From the NCBI RefSeq assembly GCF_900096975.1, contig NZ_FMYQ01000003.1, positions 124,001-188,000 on the forward strand: DNA of 64,000 nt, read 5' to 3'. This document shows, one piece after another, positions 1 to 10,992 of this stretch (position 1 is its first letter; the number at the start of each line of letters is the position of its first letter). Source of the stretch: Paraburkholderia lycopersici (GTDB taxonomy: Bacteria; Pseudomonadota; Gammaproteobacteria; Burkholderiales; Burkholderiaceae). Both the position numbers and the translations under genes were made by a program. The notes beneath the pieces are model-generated. The model ran no database searches. It was not told the DNA's origin and saw only the letters and a list, made by a program, of their open reading frames with translations.

Positions 1-1776
<1,776 letters not shown>

Positions 1777-1846
1777 CACATCCCTTAGCCGCAGCTATAT
1801 AGCAACAACCGCGCTTTTCGCCACGCCTTATCGCCAGGAGCCACGA

Positions 1847-3052
1847 GTGTCGTCACCCGCCGCATTGCAGGGCCTTCGCGTACTGGATCTGACCCGCCTT
1901 TTGCCCGGACCGGTGGCCACCTTGCGGCTCGCGGAAATGGGCGCCGACGTGCTGAAAATCGAGCCGCCCGGCGCAGGCGACGCTGCGCGCCTGATGATGC
2001 AAAGCGCCGTCGACGAAGTTGCCGCACGCCCTAGCGCGTTCTATCGCCTCGTCAATCGCGGCAAGCGGGAAACGCGGCTAGATCTGAAAACCGAGAGCGG
2101 ACGCGCCGTGCTGCTGGCGCTCGCGCGCGACGCGGACGTGCTGGTCGAGAGCTTTCGGCCCGGGGTGATGGACCGCCTCGGCGTCGGATACGAAACGCTG
2201 CGCCAGGCCAACCCCAAGCTCGTTTATTGCGCGATCACCGGCTACGGCACGACCGGACCCTTCGCCGACCACCCGGGCCACGACATCAACTATGTCGCTT
2301 ACTCGGGCGTGCTCGACCAGCTCGCCACGCGCGATGGCATGCCCGTGCTGCCCAACTTCCAGATCGCCGACCTGCTCGGCGGCGCGCTGTCGGCGGTCAC
2401 GCAGATTCTCGCGGCGCTCTGGCAGGTGGCGCGCGGCGGTGAAGGCCGTTTCGTCGACGTTTCAATGACGCATTCGAGTTATGCGCACAACGTGGTCGCC
2501 CAGGTCGCGCTCGCCAACGACGACGCCGCTGCCCTCCAGCCAGGCGGCGGCCTGCTCAATGGCGGCGTGCCCTGCTACAACCTCTATCGCACGCAGGACG
2601 GCCGGTGGCTTGCCGTCGGCGCACTGGAGCTGAAATTCTGGCAAACGCTTTGCCATGCGATCGGTCGCGACGACTGGATCGAACGACACTGGAGCCTTGG
2701 CCAGGCAATCGGCGGCGCGGATGCTGCGGCGATGACGCGCGAACTCGCGTCGATGATCGAGTCGGAGTCGCTGCAAACGTGGATCGACCGTCTGGAGGCG
2801 ATCGACTGCTGCGTCTCGCCGGTCCTCACGCCGGGCGAGGCGTCGCGTCATCCGCTCTTCAACGCCGAGGTGCTGCAGGCCATGATGGACGGCGAGATGG
2901 CCGCGCAGAAGCAGGAGGCCGCGCCCCGCATGCAGGCGGCCTCGCTCCCGCCCGGCGCACAGCCGCCGCAAAGCGGCCAGGTCGGCCCGGGCAGCGACGC
3001 GCCTCGCGACCCGGACGGGAAAAAACCGTTCACGTACGGTCCCTGGGGCTAG
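1847..3052 (+). CDS. CaiB/BaiF family class III CoA-transferase
   Basis: 401-residue member of the class III CoA-transferase family, which moves CoA between carboxylic acids through an aspartyl-CoA thioester. The N-terminus (GLRVLDLTRLLPGPVATLRLAEMGADV) and the segment DVLVESFRPGVMDRLGVGYE are family hallmarks; the catalytic Asp probably lies in the GHDINYVAYSG region. Start is GTG at 1847, supported by AGGAG at 1836-1840. The last 50 residues are Pro/Gln-rich. No dehydratase, racemase or substrate-specific partner lies nearby, so the acid substrate cannot be told; alpha-methylacyl-CoA racemase-like activity is also possible. It converges on the gene at 3140. Confidence 0.9.
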   Translation: MSSPAALQGLRVLDLTRLLPGPVATLRLAEMGADVLKIEPPGAGDAARLMMQSAVDEVAARPSAFYRLVNRGKRETRLDLKTESGRAVLLALARDADVLVESFRPGVMDRLGVGYETLRQANPKLVYCAITGYGTTGPFADHPGHDINYVAYSGVLDQLATRDGMPVLPNFQIADLLGGALSAVTQILAALWQVARGGEGRFVDVSMTHSSYAHNVVAQVALANDDAAALQPGGGLLNGGVPCYNLYRTQDGRWLAVGALELKFWQTLCHAIGRDDWIERHWSLGQAIGGADAAAMTRELASMIESESLQTWIDRLEAIDCCVSPVLTPGEASRHPLFNAEVLQAMMDGEMAAQKQEAAPRMQAASLPPGAQPPQSGQVGPGSDAPRDPDGKKPFTYGPWG

Positions 3053-3103
3053 CCTCGCCGCGCGCCGTATATACGAACTACGAACGGCACAGATGGCGCG
3101 AAT

Positions 3104-3136
3104 AAAAAATGGGCGCCTCGCAGCGCCCATTTTTTT
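3104..3136. terminator. Bidirectional intrinsic terminator
   Basis: Stem TGGGCGC (3110-3116) pairs with GCGCCCA (3123-3129), flanked by an A-tract and a T-tract, so it can work on both strands between the convergent CoA-transferase gene and the DUF2866 gene. Confidence 0.85.
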
Positions 3137-3139
3137 CGT

Positions 3140-3403
3140 CTAGCGCCGCGGCAGTGTTTGCCGCGGCGCACGCTCGTCGTCATGCAGCACGTACTTGCGG
3201 CCTTCCACGTGGCGCGCGATGGTGCTGCGCACCTCCGCCGCGGTCACGTCTTCGGCCACGACTCGGCGCGAAATGCGCCCGTCACCGTCGATCCACTCGA
3301 CAATTCGGCAACTGCTGCCCCAAGGTTGCATGAGCGGCTCGGAAACCCGGCAGCCGCGCACGACGATCGAACGACCGCCGAAGGACGTATCAGTCTGTTT
3401 CAA
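3140..3403 (-). CDS. Small DUF2866-type protein
   Basis: 87-residue cytoplasmic protein resembling the DUF2866 family known from Burkholderia relatives; function unknown. Core residues seen are GCRVSEPLMQPWG, CRIVEWIDGDGRISRRVV and a C-terminal ARHVEGRKY. The frame is open to 3520 with upstream ATGs, but I prefer a TTG start at 3403 because an AAGGA lies 7 bases before it and the following KQTDTSFGG is where the conserved part begins. It is followed by a strong bidirectional terminator. Family assignment is from memory of the motif and is moderately sure. Confidence 0.72.
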   Translation of the reverse strand: MKQTDTSFGGRSIVVRGCRVSEPLMQPWGSSCRIVEWIDGDGRISRRVVAEDVTAAEVRSTIARHVEGRKYVLHDDERAPRQTLPRR

Positions 3404-3544
3404 GTCGCTATCCTTTCCGCTGGACACGGGTTGAACATCGCGCCAAGGATAGGGAAATCGCCGTGCGAAAAGGTTACAGTCGCGACCAGGGTTGTTACTA
3501 ATCATTACGCGACAGTACACGCCTCGCGCATGGCCGCGCCGCGC

Positions 3545-4921
3545 TCATTCCAGCTCTCGCACGCGGTCGATCGCTTCGTCCAGGCGCTCCACCGCAATCA
3601 CCTGTAAACCGTCGATCGGCTGTTTCGGCGCGTTGGCGCGGGGAATCAGCGCGCATGAAAAACCGAGCTTGGCGGCCTCCTTCAAGCGTTCCTGGCCGCG
3701 CGGCGAGGGCCGGATCTCGCCCGCGAGGCCGACTTCGCCAAAAACGATCAGTCCCTTGGGCAACGCCTTGTTACGCATCGAGGAGTGAATGGCGAGCAGC
3801 ACGGCCAGGTCAGCGGCCGGTTCGGTGATCTTCACGCCGCCCACCGCATTGAGGAACACGTCCTGGTCGAAGCACGCGATACCCGCATGACGGTGCAGCA
3901 CCGCCAGCAGCATGGCGAGCCGGTTTTGCTCGAGGCCGACCGCGAGACGGCGCGGATTCGGCACGTGCGCAGTATCCACGAGCGCCTGGACCTCGACGAG
4001 CAGCGGGCGCGAACCTTCCTGCGTGACGAGCACGCAGGAGCCCGGCACGCTCTGCTCGTGCTGCGAAAGAAACAGCGCCGAGGGATTCGCGACGCCGCGC
4101 AGACCTTTTTCCGTCATCGCGAACACGCCCAGCTCATTGACCGCGCCAAAGCGATTCTTGAACGCGCGCACGAGACGGAACGACGAATGCGTGTCGCCTT
4201 CGAAGTACAGCACGGTGTCGACGATATGCTCCAGCACGCGCGGGCCCGCGAGGTTGCCCTCCTTCGTCACGTGACCGACCATGATGATCGCCGTGCCCGA
4301 CTGCTTCGCGATGCGCGTAAGCTGCGCCGCGCACTCGCGCACCTGCGCGACCGAGCCGGGCGCGGAAGTCAGCGCTTCGGAATAGATCGTCTGGATGGAG
4401 TCGATGACGGCGACGTCAGGCTTTTCCGCCTCGATCGTCGCCTGGATTCTTTCGAGCTGGATCTCCGCAAGCAGCTTGAGCTCGCTTGCCATCGACCCCG
4501 GATCGAGCAGCGCCAGTCGTTGCGCGCGCAACGCGATCTGCGCGGCCGACTCCTCGCCGCTCACGTAGAGCGCGCGACGCTCCGCCGCGATCTGCGCGAG
4601 CGATTGCAGCAGCAGCGTCGACTTGCCGATGCCGGGATCGCCGCCGATGAGCACCACGCCGCCCGCCACGAGGCCGCCGCCCAGCACGCGGTCGAATTCG
4701 CCCACGCCCGTCGTGAAACGCGGTACGTCCGACGCCTCGATATCGGCGAGACGCCGTACCGGCGCGCTCTTCGCGAGCGACTGGAAGCGGTGGCCGCCGG
4801 CCGGTTCGGCCACGCCCTCCACCAGCGTGTTCCACGCCCCGCACGCGGGGCACTGGCCTTGCCACTTCGGCGCCTGTCCGCCGCATTCGGTGCAGGTGTA
4901 CAGCGTCTTGACCTTCGCCAT
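3545..4921 (-). CDS. radA: DNA repair protein RadA
   Basis: 458-residue RecA-like ATPase that helps process recombination intermediates by driving branch migration at D-loops. Order: N-terminal C4 zinc finger (CTECGG ... CPACG, residues 7-27), Walker A GGDPGIGKST (about residue 90), the RadA-specific KNRFG motif (about 245), then a Lon-protease-like C-terminal domain. I take ATG at 4921 (MAKVKTLYTC), preceded by AAAGAG; an in-frame ATG at 4933 (MAKSMAK) is the alternative and would overlap the 3' end of alr. It lies just downstream of alr on the same strand and is probably co-transcribed with it. Confidence 0.96.
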   Translation of the reverse strand: MAKVKTLYTCTECGGQAPKWQGQCPACGAWNTLVEGVAEPAGGHRFQSLAKSAPVRRLADIEASDVPRFTTGVGEFDRVLGGGLVAGGVVLIGGDPGIGKSTLLLQSLAQIAAERRALYVSGEESAAQIALRAQRLALLDPGSMASELKLLAEIQLERIQATIEAEKPDVAVIDSIQTIYSEALTSAPGSVAQVRECAAQLTRIAKQSGTAIIMVGHVTKEGNLAGPRVLEHIVDTVLYFEGDTHSSFRLVRAFKNRFGAVNELGVFAMTEKGLRGVANPSALFLSQHEQSVPGSCVLVTQEGSRPLLVEVQALVDTAHVPNPRRLAVGLEQNRLAMLLAVLHRHAGIACFDQDVFLNAVGGVKITEPAADLAVLLAIHSSMRNKALPKGLIVFGEVGLAGEIRPSPRGQERLKEAAKLGFSCALIPRANAPKQPIDGLQVIAVERLDEAIDRVRELE

Positions 4922-4937
4922 GCTCTTTGCCATGGCG

Positions 4938-6008
4938 TTATTCGGCGCGCACGGGCACACGCGGCGCGACCGCGCACATCAATTCGTAGCCGATCGTGCC
5001 GCAGGACCTCGCGACGTCGTCGATGGGCAGGTTGACACCCCACAGTTCGACGCGCGCGCCCACGCCCGCGCCGTGCACGGGCGTCAGGTCGACGGTGAGC
5101 ATGTCCATGGACACGCGGCCCACGACGCGCGTGAGCACGCCGTCGACGATCACGGGCGTGCCTTCGGGCGCGACGCGCGGATAGCCGTCGGCGTAACCGC
5201 ATGCGACCACGCCGATGCGCATGGGCTTGCGCGCCGTGAACATCGAACCGTAGCCGACGGTCTGACCTTCGGCGACGGTCTGCGTGGCGATGAGCTCGGA
5301 CGCGAGCGTCATGGCCGGTTGCAGGCCCACGCCTTCGAGCGCCGAAGCAAAGCCGGACGGCGACGCGCCATAAAGGATGATGCCGGGCCGCACCCAGTCG
5401 AAGTGCGTCGAAGGATGCCAGAGCGTGGCGGCCGAATTGGCGAGGCTGCGCGCGCCCGCAATGCCTTGGGCGCCGCGCTCGAACGCCTCCATCTGCTCGC
5501 CGACGCCGCGCGGCGTATCGGCGTCCGCGAAGTGGGTCATCAGTGTGATCTGGCCGATGCCGGCGCAGGCGCGCGCCCGCTCCCACGCGGCGCGGTACTT
5601 CTCGGGCGTGTAGCCGAGCCGGTTCATGCCGCTGTTCATCTTCAGCTGGACGTTGACCGGCTTCGAGAGGCGCGCCATTTCGAGCATGCGCATCTGCTCG
5701 TCGCAATGGACGACGGTCGTGAGGCTGTAGCGGTCGATCACGTCGATGTCGGTCGGGCGGAAAAAGCCTTCGAGCAGCAGGATCGGTCCCGCCCAGCCGA
5801 GTTCGCGCAGCTTGGCGGCTTCTTCGAGGTCGAGAAGGCCGAAACCGTCCGTCGCGCGCAGGCCGGGAAACGCTCGCGCAAGCCCGTGCCCGTAGGCGTT
5901 GGCCTTCACGACGGCCCAGATTTTCGACTTTGGCGCGTACTTGCGGACGACGGCGAGATTATTGGCGAGAGCGGCGGTGTGGATCGTTGCTGAGAGGGGG
6001 CGCGGCAT
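4938..6008 (-). CDS. alr: Alanine racemase
   Basis: 356-residue fold-type III PLP enzyme that interconverts L- and D-alanine for peptidoglycan synthesis. The PLP lysine sits in KANAYGHG (about residues 34-41); the second catalytic base is expected in the C-terminal domain, where GYGSMFTAR (Tyr) is seen. Also typical are [11 protein letters not shown] and MTHFADAD. Length fits the family. Whether it is the biosynthetic Alr or the catabolic DadX type cannot be settled from sequence alone. It is divergent from lplT across 219 bases and upstream of radA. Confidence 0.95.
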   Translation of the reverse strand: MPRPLSATIHTAALANNLAVVRKYAPKSKIWAVVKANAYGHGLARAFPGLRATDGFGLLDLEEAAKLRELGWAGPILLLEGFFRPTDIDVIDRYSLTTVVHCDEQMRMLEMARLSKPVNVQLKMNSGMNRLGYTPEKYRAAWERARACAGIGQITLMTHFADADTPRGVGEQMEAFERGAQGIAGARSLANSAATLWHPSTHFDWVRPGIILYGASPSGFASALEGVGLQPAMTLASELIATQTVAEGQTVGYGSMFTARKPMRIGVVACGYADGYPRVAPEGTPVIVDGVLTRVVGRVSMDMLTVDLTPVHGAGVGARVELWGVNLPIDDVARSCGTIGYELMCAVAPRVPVRAE

Positions 6009-6227
6009 GGGAGATTTTTCGCAAAGACGCTTTTGAATCAGGAGCTTACAGGGTGTTTTCAGTGCCCGGCAGGCCCGTCTGACGGGCGGTCAAGGATTGT
6101 GCTAGTCCGAATGCACCTATTTTCGTGATATAAAGCCCTGCGCACAACCCATTTCGAACGTAATAAGCCCGGATGCCTCCCACCCGTCCGGGGCGGACGG
6201 ACCGCAGCGAGGAAAGCATCGCAACAG

Positions 6228-7538
6228 ATGAAAAAAGGCTTTTACACCATCATGGCCGCGCAGTTTTTTTCGTCGTTGGCCGACAATGCGCTCCTGATCG
6301 CTGCGATTGCACTGCTAAAAGATCTCCACGCCCCGAACTGGATGACGCCGCTGCTCAAGCTGTTCTTCGTCCTCTCCTACGTCGTTCTTGCCGCCTTCGT
6401 CGGCGCCTTTGCAGATTCTCGCCCCAAGGGCCGCGTGATGTTCATCACGAACACGATCAAGGTCGTGGGCTGCGCCATGATGCTCGCCGGCACGCATCCT
6501 CTGTTCGCCTATGGCGTGGTGGGCTTCGGCGCGGCGGCGTATTCGCCGGCCAAGTACGGCATCCTCACCGAACTGCTGCCGCCTGAGCGCCTCGTCGCCG
6601 CGAACGGCTGGATCGAAGGCACCACGGTCGGCTCGATCATCCTCGGTACCGTCCTCGGCGGCGCGCTCATCAGTCCCCACATCGCCTCGCACGTGATCCG
6701 CCATACGCCCGCCTCGATCAACACGCCCGCCGAGGCGGCCATGCTCGTCATCATGGCGATCTATGTGATCGCCGCCCTTTTCAATCTGCGCATTCCCGAC
6801 ACGGGTGCACGCTATCCGCGCCAGCAGCACGGCCCCTTCCGCCTCATCACCGATTTCGCCGACTGCTTCAACACGCTGTGGCACGACAAGCTCGGCCAGA
6901 TCTCGCTCGCGGTCACGACGCTCTTCTGGGGCGCGGGCGCGACGCTGCAGTTCATCGTGCTCAAATGGGCCGAAGTCTCGCTCGGCATGTCGCTTTCGGA
7001 AGGCGCGGTGCTGCAGGCCGTCGTGGCCGTCGGCGTGGCGGCCGGCGCGGTGATCGCGGCGGCGCGCATTCCGCTCAAGAAGTCGCTCTCGGTGCTGCCG
7101 GTCGGCATCATCATGGGTCTCGCCGTCATGCTCATGGCGTTCTACACGCGCCATCTCTTTCCGCCGCACTGGGGCCTGCATATCGGACATCTGCGCATTC
7201 CGGGCTACCTGGTTTTCGCCTACCTCTTCCTGATGGTCGTGGGCGGCCTCTCGGGTTTCTTCGTCGTGCCGATGAACGCGCTGCTCCAGCACCGCGGCCA
7301 CGTGCTGCTCTCGGCGGGCCACTCCATCGCCGTGCAGAACTTCAACGAGAACCTGTCGGTGCTCGTGATGCTGTGCCTCTATGCCGTGCTCGTCTGGCTC
7401 GACGTGCCGGTGACCATCGTGATCGTGCTGTTCGGCACGTTCGTCTGCCTGATGATGTGGCTCGTGATGCGCCGCCATCAGGCGAATCAGCGCTCGTTCG
7501 ACTCGGTCGCGCTGATCGGCGAAAATCACAGGCACTGA
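6228..7538 (+). CDS. lplT: Lysophospholipid transporter LplT (copy 1)
   Basis: 436-residue inner-membrane major-facilitator protein with about 12 hydrophobic segments. LplT flips lysophospholipids across the inner membrane for re-acylation. Family marks: [21 protein letters not shown] at the N-terminus, [18 protein letters not shown], and [15 protein letters not shown] followed by [19 protein letters not shown] at 6210-6216 is the nearest ribosome-binding site. There is no acyltransferase (Aas) domain or gene beside it, unlike enteric bacteria. A clear paralogue lies at 49349-50647. It is followed by thiD after 94 bases. Confidence 0.93.
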   Translation: MKKGFYTIMAAQFFSSLADNALLIAAIALLKDLHAPNWMTPLLKLFFVLSYVVLAAFVGAFADSRPKGRVMFITNTIKVVGCAMMLAGTHPLFAYGVVGFGAAAYSPAKYGILTELLPPERLVAANGWIEGTTVGSIILGTVLGGALISPHIASHVIRHTPASINTPAEAAMLVIMAIYVIAALFNLRIPDTGARYPRQQHGPFRLITDFADCFNTLWHDKLGQISLAVTTLFWGAGATLQFIVLKWAEVSLGMSLSEGAVLQAVVAVGVAAGAVIAAARIPLKKSLSVLPVGIIMGLAVMLMAFYTRHLFPPHWGLHIGHLRIPGYLVFAYLFLMVVGGLSGFFVVPMNALLQHRGHVLLSAGHSIAVQNFNENLSVLVMLCLYAVLVWLDVPVTIVIVLFGTFVCLMMWLVMRRHQANQRSFDSVALIGENHRH

Positions 7539-7632
7539 TGGGCGGGCGTGCCGCGCCGCTTCATCTGCCAAACCGATTCTTTCCTGCGCACGCGCGGCGG
7601 CATGCCGCGCGCGACGCGCATCTGACGCTGCC

Positions 7633-8439
7633 ATGAACTCACCGATTTTCAACGTCCTCACGATCGCCGGGTCCGACTCGGGCGGCGGCGCCGGCATCCA
7701 GGCCGACCTCAAGGCGTTCTCCGCGCTCGGCGCGTACGGCGCGAGCGTCATCACGGCGCTGACCGCGCAGAACACGCGCGGCGTCACCGCGATCCACGCG
7801 CCCGATGCGGGCTTTGTCACCGCGCAGCTCGACGCGGTGTTCGACGACATCCGCATCGACGCCGTGAAGATCGGCATGCTCGCCAACGCGTCGATCGTGC
7901 GCGCCGTTGCCGATGCGTTGCGCCGCCATGCGCCGCCGCGCATCGTGCTCGACACCGTGATGATCTCGAAGAGCAACCACGCGCTGCTCGCGGCCGAAGC
8001 CGTGGCCGCGCTGCGCGATGAACTGCTGCCGCTCGCAGGCATCGTCACGCCGAATCTGCCCGAAGCCGCGGCCTTGCTCGAGGTGGCGCCCGCCGTCGAT
8101 GAAACCGCCATGGTCGAGCAAGGCGAAGCGCTGCGCGCGCTCGGCGCGCAGGCCGTTCTGATGAAGGGCGGCCACCTGGGCGGCGAAGACAGCCCCGACT
8201 GGCTCATCGAAGCGGACGGCACGCTGCGCCTCGGCGGCCCGCGCGTACCGGTCGCGAATACGCATGGCACAGGCTGCACGCTATCGTCGGCGATTGCCGC
8301 GCTGTGGCCGCAACGCGGCGCACTCGCGCCGGCCGTCGGCGAGGCCAAGCAGTATCTGACGGCGGCGCTGGAGGCGAGCTCGCGGCTCGACGTGGGCCAT
8401 GGCGTCGGCCCCGTGCATCACTTCTGGCGCTGGTGGTGA
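7633..8439 (+). CDS. thiD: Hydroxymethylpyrimidine/phosphomethylpyrimidine kinase
   Basis: 268-residue ribokinase-fold enzyme that phosphorylates HMP and then HMP-P in thiamine synthesis. The N-terminal [19 protein letters not shown] motif, the segment [17 protein letters not shown]-like [10 protein letters not shown], and the C-terminal anion-hole motif [15 protein letters not shown] (about residues 213-227; Cys and the general-base Asp region altered as usual for ThiD) are all present. No TPP riboswitch-like element is evident in the 94 bases upstream. It may be co-transcribed with lplT. Confidence 0.95.
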   Translation: MNSPIFNVLTIAGSDSGGGAGIQADLKAFSALGAYGASVITALTAQNTRGVTAIHAPDAGFVTAQLDAVFDDIRIDAVKIGMLANASIVRAVADALRRHAPPRIVLDTVMISKSNHALLAAEAVAALRDELLPLAGIVTPNLPEAAALLEVAPAVDETAMVEQGEALRALGAQAVLMKGGHLGGEDSPDWLIEADGTLRLGGPRVPVANTHGTGCTLSSAIAALWPQRGALAPAVGEAKQYLTAALEASSRLDVGHGVGPVHHFWRWW

Positions 8440-8469
8440 GCGCGGAGCGGACGCGTTATCGCGCGCGTT

Positions 8470-9519
8470 TCATTGACGCGCGAATTCGGCCGCGCGCGCA
8501 GGCCAGTCCTCGGGGACGATGAAGCCGCGCGACGCCTCGCGATAACCGCCCGCCCCATCGGCGACGAATGCGGCGACGAGCACGGTGTCGTCCGGGCCCG
8601 TTGGCGCGATGGCCTCGGGGGGCGCAGGAAAAGCAATCGCCGCGCGCTCGCCGCCTTGCGCGGATATCGCGCCTCCCGCCAGCCTTCGCGGCGCGAGCCA
8701 TGCGAGTCTTGGCAACACGCTCCAGCCGTCGGCTGCTTGTTGCTGGGCGAACGCCGGCCACTCCGAACGCGTCACCCACCAGCCGCGCCCGTGATCGGCG
8801 GCTAGCCCGGGCACATCTTCCATGCGTGACGGCGCCGCCTTCCCCGCCCGATAGAAAAGCCAGCCTTTCACGAACATCTGCGCGAGCCACGGTCCGCCGT
8901 AACCGAGCGAGGCGAACGCTTCGCGCGTCGTCAAACGGAGTTGATGGTCGCGTAAATGCGCCAGCTTCCAGTCGAAGCGATCGCGCAGATCCGGTCCGAC
9001 GAATTCGGCAAGCGACGCACGCGCGCCATGGTCAGCGCCCGCATACAGATAGCACTTCACCGCGAGCTCCCAATGCAGGCGCGCGCCCGAACGGCTTTGC
9101 ACGAGAAAATCGCATTCGCCGAGCGTGAGCCCGGCGCGCCTCAGCGCCACGTTCTGCGCGACGAGCCGCGCCGCCGGTCCGTTTGCGAGGAACCAGCCGA
9201 GCAGGATTTCGGCGTAACGTCCCAAGCGGTTCGTCGGCGCGCCCGCAAGCGTTTCGTGCAGACGTGCGGGATCGCGGTCGAGTTGCACGAGCCAGTCGAA
9301 CGTGGCTCCGGCTTCCTTGTCATCGGCCCACCACTGCGCGAGCGGAGCCACGGGAGGTTGCGCGCGCAACAGGTCAGCGCTGAAGAGCAGCCAGGCGAGA
9401 TCGCGCACGGCCGGGTCGGACAGCGTATCGAAGGCGCCATGGAATCCGGGAACGATCTGCGCAGAGGCATGACGCGGCCCGCTGTCACCCCCGGCGTCCG
9501 CAGGCCGCGCGCCGTTCAT
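8470..9519 (-). CDS. DUF1853 family protein
   Basis: 349-residue protein matching my recollection of DUF1853, an uncharacterised family common in proteobacteria. Seen: DLAWLLFSADLLRAQ near residue 35, a hydrophobic GRYAEILLGWFLANGP, the acidic/lysine pattern GECDFLVQ ... HWELAVKCYLY (about residues 130-155), and a Trp-rich middle (WLAQMFVKGWLFYR). The D/E-V-K arrangement resembles PD-(D/E)XK nucleases, but this is inference. Start ATG at 9519 overlaps the udg stop by four bases (ATGA), so translation is probably coupled. Last gene of the tsaB-rimI-udg operon. Confidence 0.85.
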   Translation of the reverse strand: MNGARPADAGGDSGPRHASAQIVPGFHGAFDTLSDPAVRDLAWLLFSADLLRAQPPVAPLAQWWADDKEAGATFDWLVQLDRDPARLHETLAGAPTNRLGRYAEILLGWFLANGPAARLVAQNVALRRAGLTLGECDFLVQSRSGARLHWELAVKCYLYAGADHGARASLAEFVGPDLRDRFDWKLAHLRDHQLRLTTREAFASLGYGGPWLAQMFVKGWLFYRAGKAAPSRMEDVPGLAADHGRGWWVTRSEWPAFAQQQAADGWSVLPRLAWLAPRRLAGGAISAQGGERAAIAFPAPPEAIAPTGPDDTVLVAAFVADGAGGYREASRGFIVPEDWPARAAEFARQ

Positions 9520-10511
9520 TGCCCGCCGCCCGCCGCCGCGCGCCAGGTGTCGCGCGCGAGACAGAGGTCGCTCCAGGCCTTCGCCTTGTCGTGCAGGCTG
9601 CGCAGCAGATACGCGGGGTGATACGTGACGATGACGGGCACGCCTTCGTATTCGTGGACGCGGCCACGCAGCGATGCGATGCTGCCGTCGGTCTTCAACA
9701 GGCTCTGTGCAGCGAAGCGGCCGAGCGCGACGATGATCTTCGGCTTCACGAGCGCCACCTGGCGCTGCAGATAAGGCTCGCAGCGCGCGACTTCGTCGGG
9801 CTCGGGATTGCGGTTGCCAGGCGGGCGGCACTTGATGACGTTCGCGATATAGACGTTCTCGCCGCGCGCAAGCGAAAGCGCGCGCAGCATGTTGTCGAGC
9901 AGCTTGCCCGCCTGACCGACGAAGGGCTCGCCAAGACGATCCTCGTTCTCGCCAGGCGCTTCGCCGATCAGCATCCAGTCGGCCTCGCGGTCTCCCACGC
10001 CGAACACGGTGTTGGTCCGCTTCTCGCACAGCCGGCAGCGCGTACACGACGCGACGCGCTCGGCGAGCGCGTCCCAGTCGAGCGTCGCGACATCGTCGCG
10101 TGCGGCGGCGCCGGTTTGGGCGGGGGCCACTGCGGCGGGCACGATGGGCTCCGCCACGGCGTCAAACCAGGCGAAATCGTCTTCGGTGAGAGGCGGTGGT
10201 TCGTCGGACGCAGGCGGAACGGGCTTCGCAGGCGACATGGTGCGCGCGGCGGACCGGTGCGGTTCCGTCGGCTCAGGCTGCTCCATTCGCGCCTCAGTGG
10301 CGCTCACTTCGGCAAGCGGGGGCTCGCCAAGCGGACGCGCCGCTTGCGCCTCGGCATCCGCCAGATCGGCCTCGGCCGCGCGCGCGGGCACTGGCGTGGC
10401 CGCGTCATCTTCACGCGGCGCCCGGACTTCGGCCACCGCGCCCTGCACGCCCTTGCGCACCCAGCGCGGCGCCAGTCCAAGCTCCTCCAGCGCGATCTCA
10501 TCGAGCGGCAT
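9516..10511 (-). CDS. Family 4-type uracil-DNA glycosylase
   Basis: 331-residue protein; the C-terminal 190 residues form a family-4 (iron-sulphur) uracil-DNA glycosylase that removes uracil from DNA. Seen: CTRCRLCEKR with a later CRPPGNRNPEPDEVARC giving four cysteines for a 4Fe-4S cluster, the active-site motif GEAPGENEDRLGEPFVGQAG, and the C-terminal motif HPAYLLR. The first 130 residues are low-complexity Pro/Ala/Glu and are probably disordered. Start ATG at 10511 (MPLDEIALEELG) fits relatives; an in-frame ATG at 10529 also exists. It overlaps the 3' end of rimI by 14 bases and the next gene by 4. Confidence 0.92.
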   Translation of the reverse strand: MPLDEIALEELGLAPRWVRKGVQGAVAEVRAPREDDAATPVPARAAEADLADAEAQAARPLGEPPLAEVSATEARMEQPEPTEPHRSAARTMSPAKPVPPASDEPPPLTEDDFAWFDAVAEPIVPAAVAPAQTGAAARDDVATLDWDALAERVASCTRCRLCEKRTNTVFGVGDREADWMLIGEAPGENEDRLGEPFVGQAGKLLDNMLRALSLARGENVYIANVIKCRPPGNRNPEPDEVARCEPYLQRQVALVKPKIIVALGRFAAQSLLKTDGSIASLRGRVHEYEGVPVIVTYHPAYLLRSLHDKAKAWSDLCLARDTWRAAAGGGQ

Positions 10512-10992
10512 CCGCGCCCTCCCCTGCAAAAGAAAAACGCATCACGAGTGCATCCTCGCGGCTGTGATGCCGGGCCGGATAGTAGTTCTTGCGGCGGCCA
10601 ATCGTGACGAAGCCGAACTGTTCGTACAGTCGAATCGCCCGGTGGTTGGACGGCCGCACTTCGAGCAGCAGGCCTTCGAGTCCCTGCGCGCGCGCAATGC
10701 GCACGGCCTCGCGCAGCATCGCGAGACCCGCGCCCGCGCCTTGTGCCTGTGGCGCGACACACAGGTTGAGCAGATGCATCTCGTCGACCACGGGCATCAG
10801 CACGCAATAGCCGATCAGCGTACCGGTGACGTGGCGCATGCAAAGGCCGTAGTAGCCGTTGCGCAGCGAGTCTTCGAAATTACCGCGCGACCACGGAAAC
10901 TCATATGCCGAGCGTTCGATGATCGCGACTTCGTCGAGGTCGCTCTCGGTCATCGGCGAGAGATAGCGGTCGGTCATGAGCACACCGCTCAT
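10498..10992 (-). CDS. rimI: Ribosomal-protein-alanine N-acetyltransferase
   Basis: 164-residue GNAT acetyltransferase; RimI acetylates the N-terminal alanine of ribosomal protein bS18. Typical features are the N-terminal SDLDEVAIIERSAYEFPWSRGNF, LLNLCVAPQAQGAGAGLAML (acetyl-CoA loop Q-x-x-G-x-G/A) and LEVRPSNHRAIRLYEQFGF with the tyrosine that acts as general acid. Start ATG at 10992 overlaps the tsaB stop (ATGA); an alternative ATG is at 10977. tsaB-rimI adjacency is widely conserved. Confidence 0.93.
   Translation of the reverse strand: MSGVLMTDRYLSPMTESDLDEVAIIERSAYEFPWSRGNFEDSLRNGYYGLCMRHVTGTLIGYCVLMPVVDEMHLLNLCVAPQAQGAGAGLAMLREAVRIARAQGLEGLLLEVRPSNHRAIRLYEQFGFVTIGRRKNYYPARHHSREDALVMRFSFAGEGADAAR

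Noticed and set aside
7539..7632. TPP riboswitch upstream of thiD
   Set aside because: The gap is only 94 bases and has no recognisable THI-box elements.
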